6,537 nt of DNA, taken from positions 1 to 6,537 of the forward strand of contig JAEZFE010000451.1 of assembly GCA_023437865.1 (NCBI GenBank), given 5' to 3'. A model generated the notes under the pieces. That model had not been told where the DNA came from and ran no database searches. It saw only the letters and a program-made list of their open reading frames with translations. This document shows positions 6,089 through 6,537 of this stretch, piece by piece. Made by a program: the position numbers and the translations under genes. Each line of letters opens with the position of its first letter. Within the stretch, counting starts at the first letter, position 1. The DNA comes from Pseudomonadota bacterium. Lineage in GTDB: Bacteria > Pseudomonadota > Alphaproteobacteria > Rhodospirillales > Magnetospirillaceae.

Positions 6089-6537
6089 CTATTTCTTCAC
6101 TGGATTGGTCAGCACGAAGGCGTCGAAGCTGAATTCAGCGACCTTCCACCACAGCTGAACATCATCGCGGAACGCCTTCCACGGCCCATAGATCTTGGCG
6201 AACTTGGGGTTCTCTCTGGCGATCTCGTCATACAACTCAAAGGCGGCCTTCTGGGCGGCCAACATGACATCCTTGGGGAACGGGCGCAGAGCGGTTCCGG
6301 CGGCCACCAGCTTCTTCAAACCAGTGATGTTCTGCACGTCGTACTTGGACTGCATGTCCATGTTCGCCTCGGCGCAGGCCGTCTCGAAGGCGACCTGATA
6401 AGCCTTGGGAAGCTTGTTCCACTGGTCCAGGTTCACATAAGACGAGAAGGTCGGCCCGCCCTCCCAGAAGCCTGGGTAGTAATAGTTCTTGGCCACCTTG
6501 TAGAAGGCCAGCTTTTCGTCGTCGTATGGGCCAACCC
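6089..6537 (-). CDS. dctP: TRAP transporter periplasmic binding protein, TakP/FcbT1 family (copy 2; N-terminal part outside window)
   Basis: The frame is open to the right edge and ends at TAG (+ strand 6089-6091), giving the last 148 residues. They align without gaps to residues 215-362 of the neighbouring complete dctP. A hand count gives 108 identical positions (about 73%). Conserved blocks include VGPYDDEKLAFY at the start, YYYPGFWEGG, KYDVQNI, LRPFPKDVM, QLWWKVAEF and the identical end LTNPVKK. The residue before the fragment is cut by the edge, but its last two bases (GG) fit the Trp of the EW pair. This is therefore a paralogous TRAP binding protein, probably able to feed the same DctQM complex. 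Differences concentrate in surface-like positions near the C-terminus (about 318-335 in copy 1 numbering). An in-frame ATG at 6496 is internal, not a start. The signal peptide and most ligand residues lie outside the window. Confidence 0.92.
   Translation of the reverse strand, partial: VGPYDDEKLAFYKVAKNYYYPGFWEGGPTFSSYVNLDQWNKLPKAYQVAFETACAEANMDMQSKYDVQNITGLKKLVAAGTALRPFPKDVMLAAQKAAFELYDEIARENPKFAKIYGPWKAFRDDVQLWWKVAEFSFDAFVLTNPVKK

Noticed and set aside
6089..6496. Copy 2 of dctP as a truncated pseudogene starting at an internal ATG
   Set aside because: The frame stays open to the edge of the window and aligns without gaps to copy 1 beyond that ATG, so the shortness is caused by the window edge.
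1..6537. Insertion sequence, prophage, CRISPR array or defence system
   Set aside because: All coding space is taken by motility, RDD, Bpt and TRAP transporter genes. No transposase, integrase, regularly spaced repeats or tRNA was seen.

Overview
The window looks like chromosomal DNA from a free-living, flagellated alphaproteobacterium. G+C is high (roughly 60% by eye), Shine-Dalgarno sites are good, and the protein sequences resemble those of Rhodospirillales-type organisms such as Magnetospirillum or Azospirillum. The genus is an inference from protein style; no rRNA or marker gene is present to settle it.

Left part (1-2693, all + strand). The 3' end of motA is followed by a complete motB, which together encode the proton-driven flagellar stator. 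Next come a small RDD-family membrane protein and a bacterial Ate/Bpt aminoacyl-tRNA-protein transferase of the N-degron pathway. The RDD-bpt gap of 125 nt holds two inverted repeats that can fold into hairpins in the bpt leader.

Right part (2800-6537). This is a TRAP-type solute uptake locus. The small (DctQ, 184 aa, GTG start) and large (DctM, 502 aa) membrane subunits are translationally coupled on the + strand. Converging on them from the - strand are two tandem periplasmic binding protein genes of the TakP/FcbT1 family (2-oxoacid or related carboxylate binding). One is complete (4889-5977); the other is cut by the right edge (6089-6537). Over the 148 residues both share, a hand count gives about 73% identity with no gaps, so they are paralogues from a gene duplication. 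Each binding protein gene has its own GC-rich terminator. The one between dctM and the first dctP is built to work in both directions.

Working model: binding proteins exported by Tat (signal visible in the complete copy) capture a carboxylate in the periplasm and deliver it to the Na+-driven DctQM complex. The two paralogues may widen substrate range or be expressed under different conditions. I see no mobile element, CRISPR array, tRNA or rRNA, and no clearly novel system. The most notable features are the duplicated binding proteins in convergent orientation, the extra hydrophilic tail on DctM, and the structured leader of bpt.
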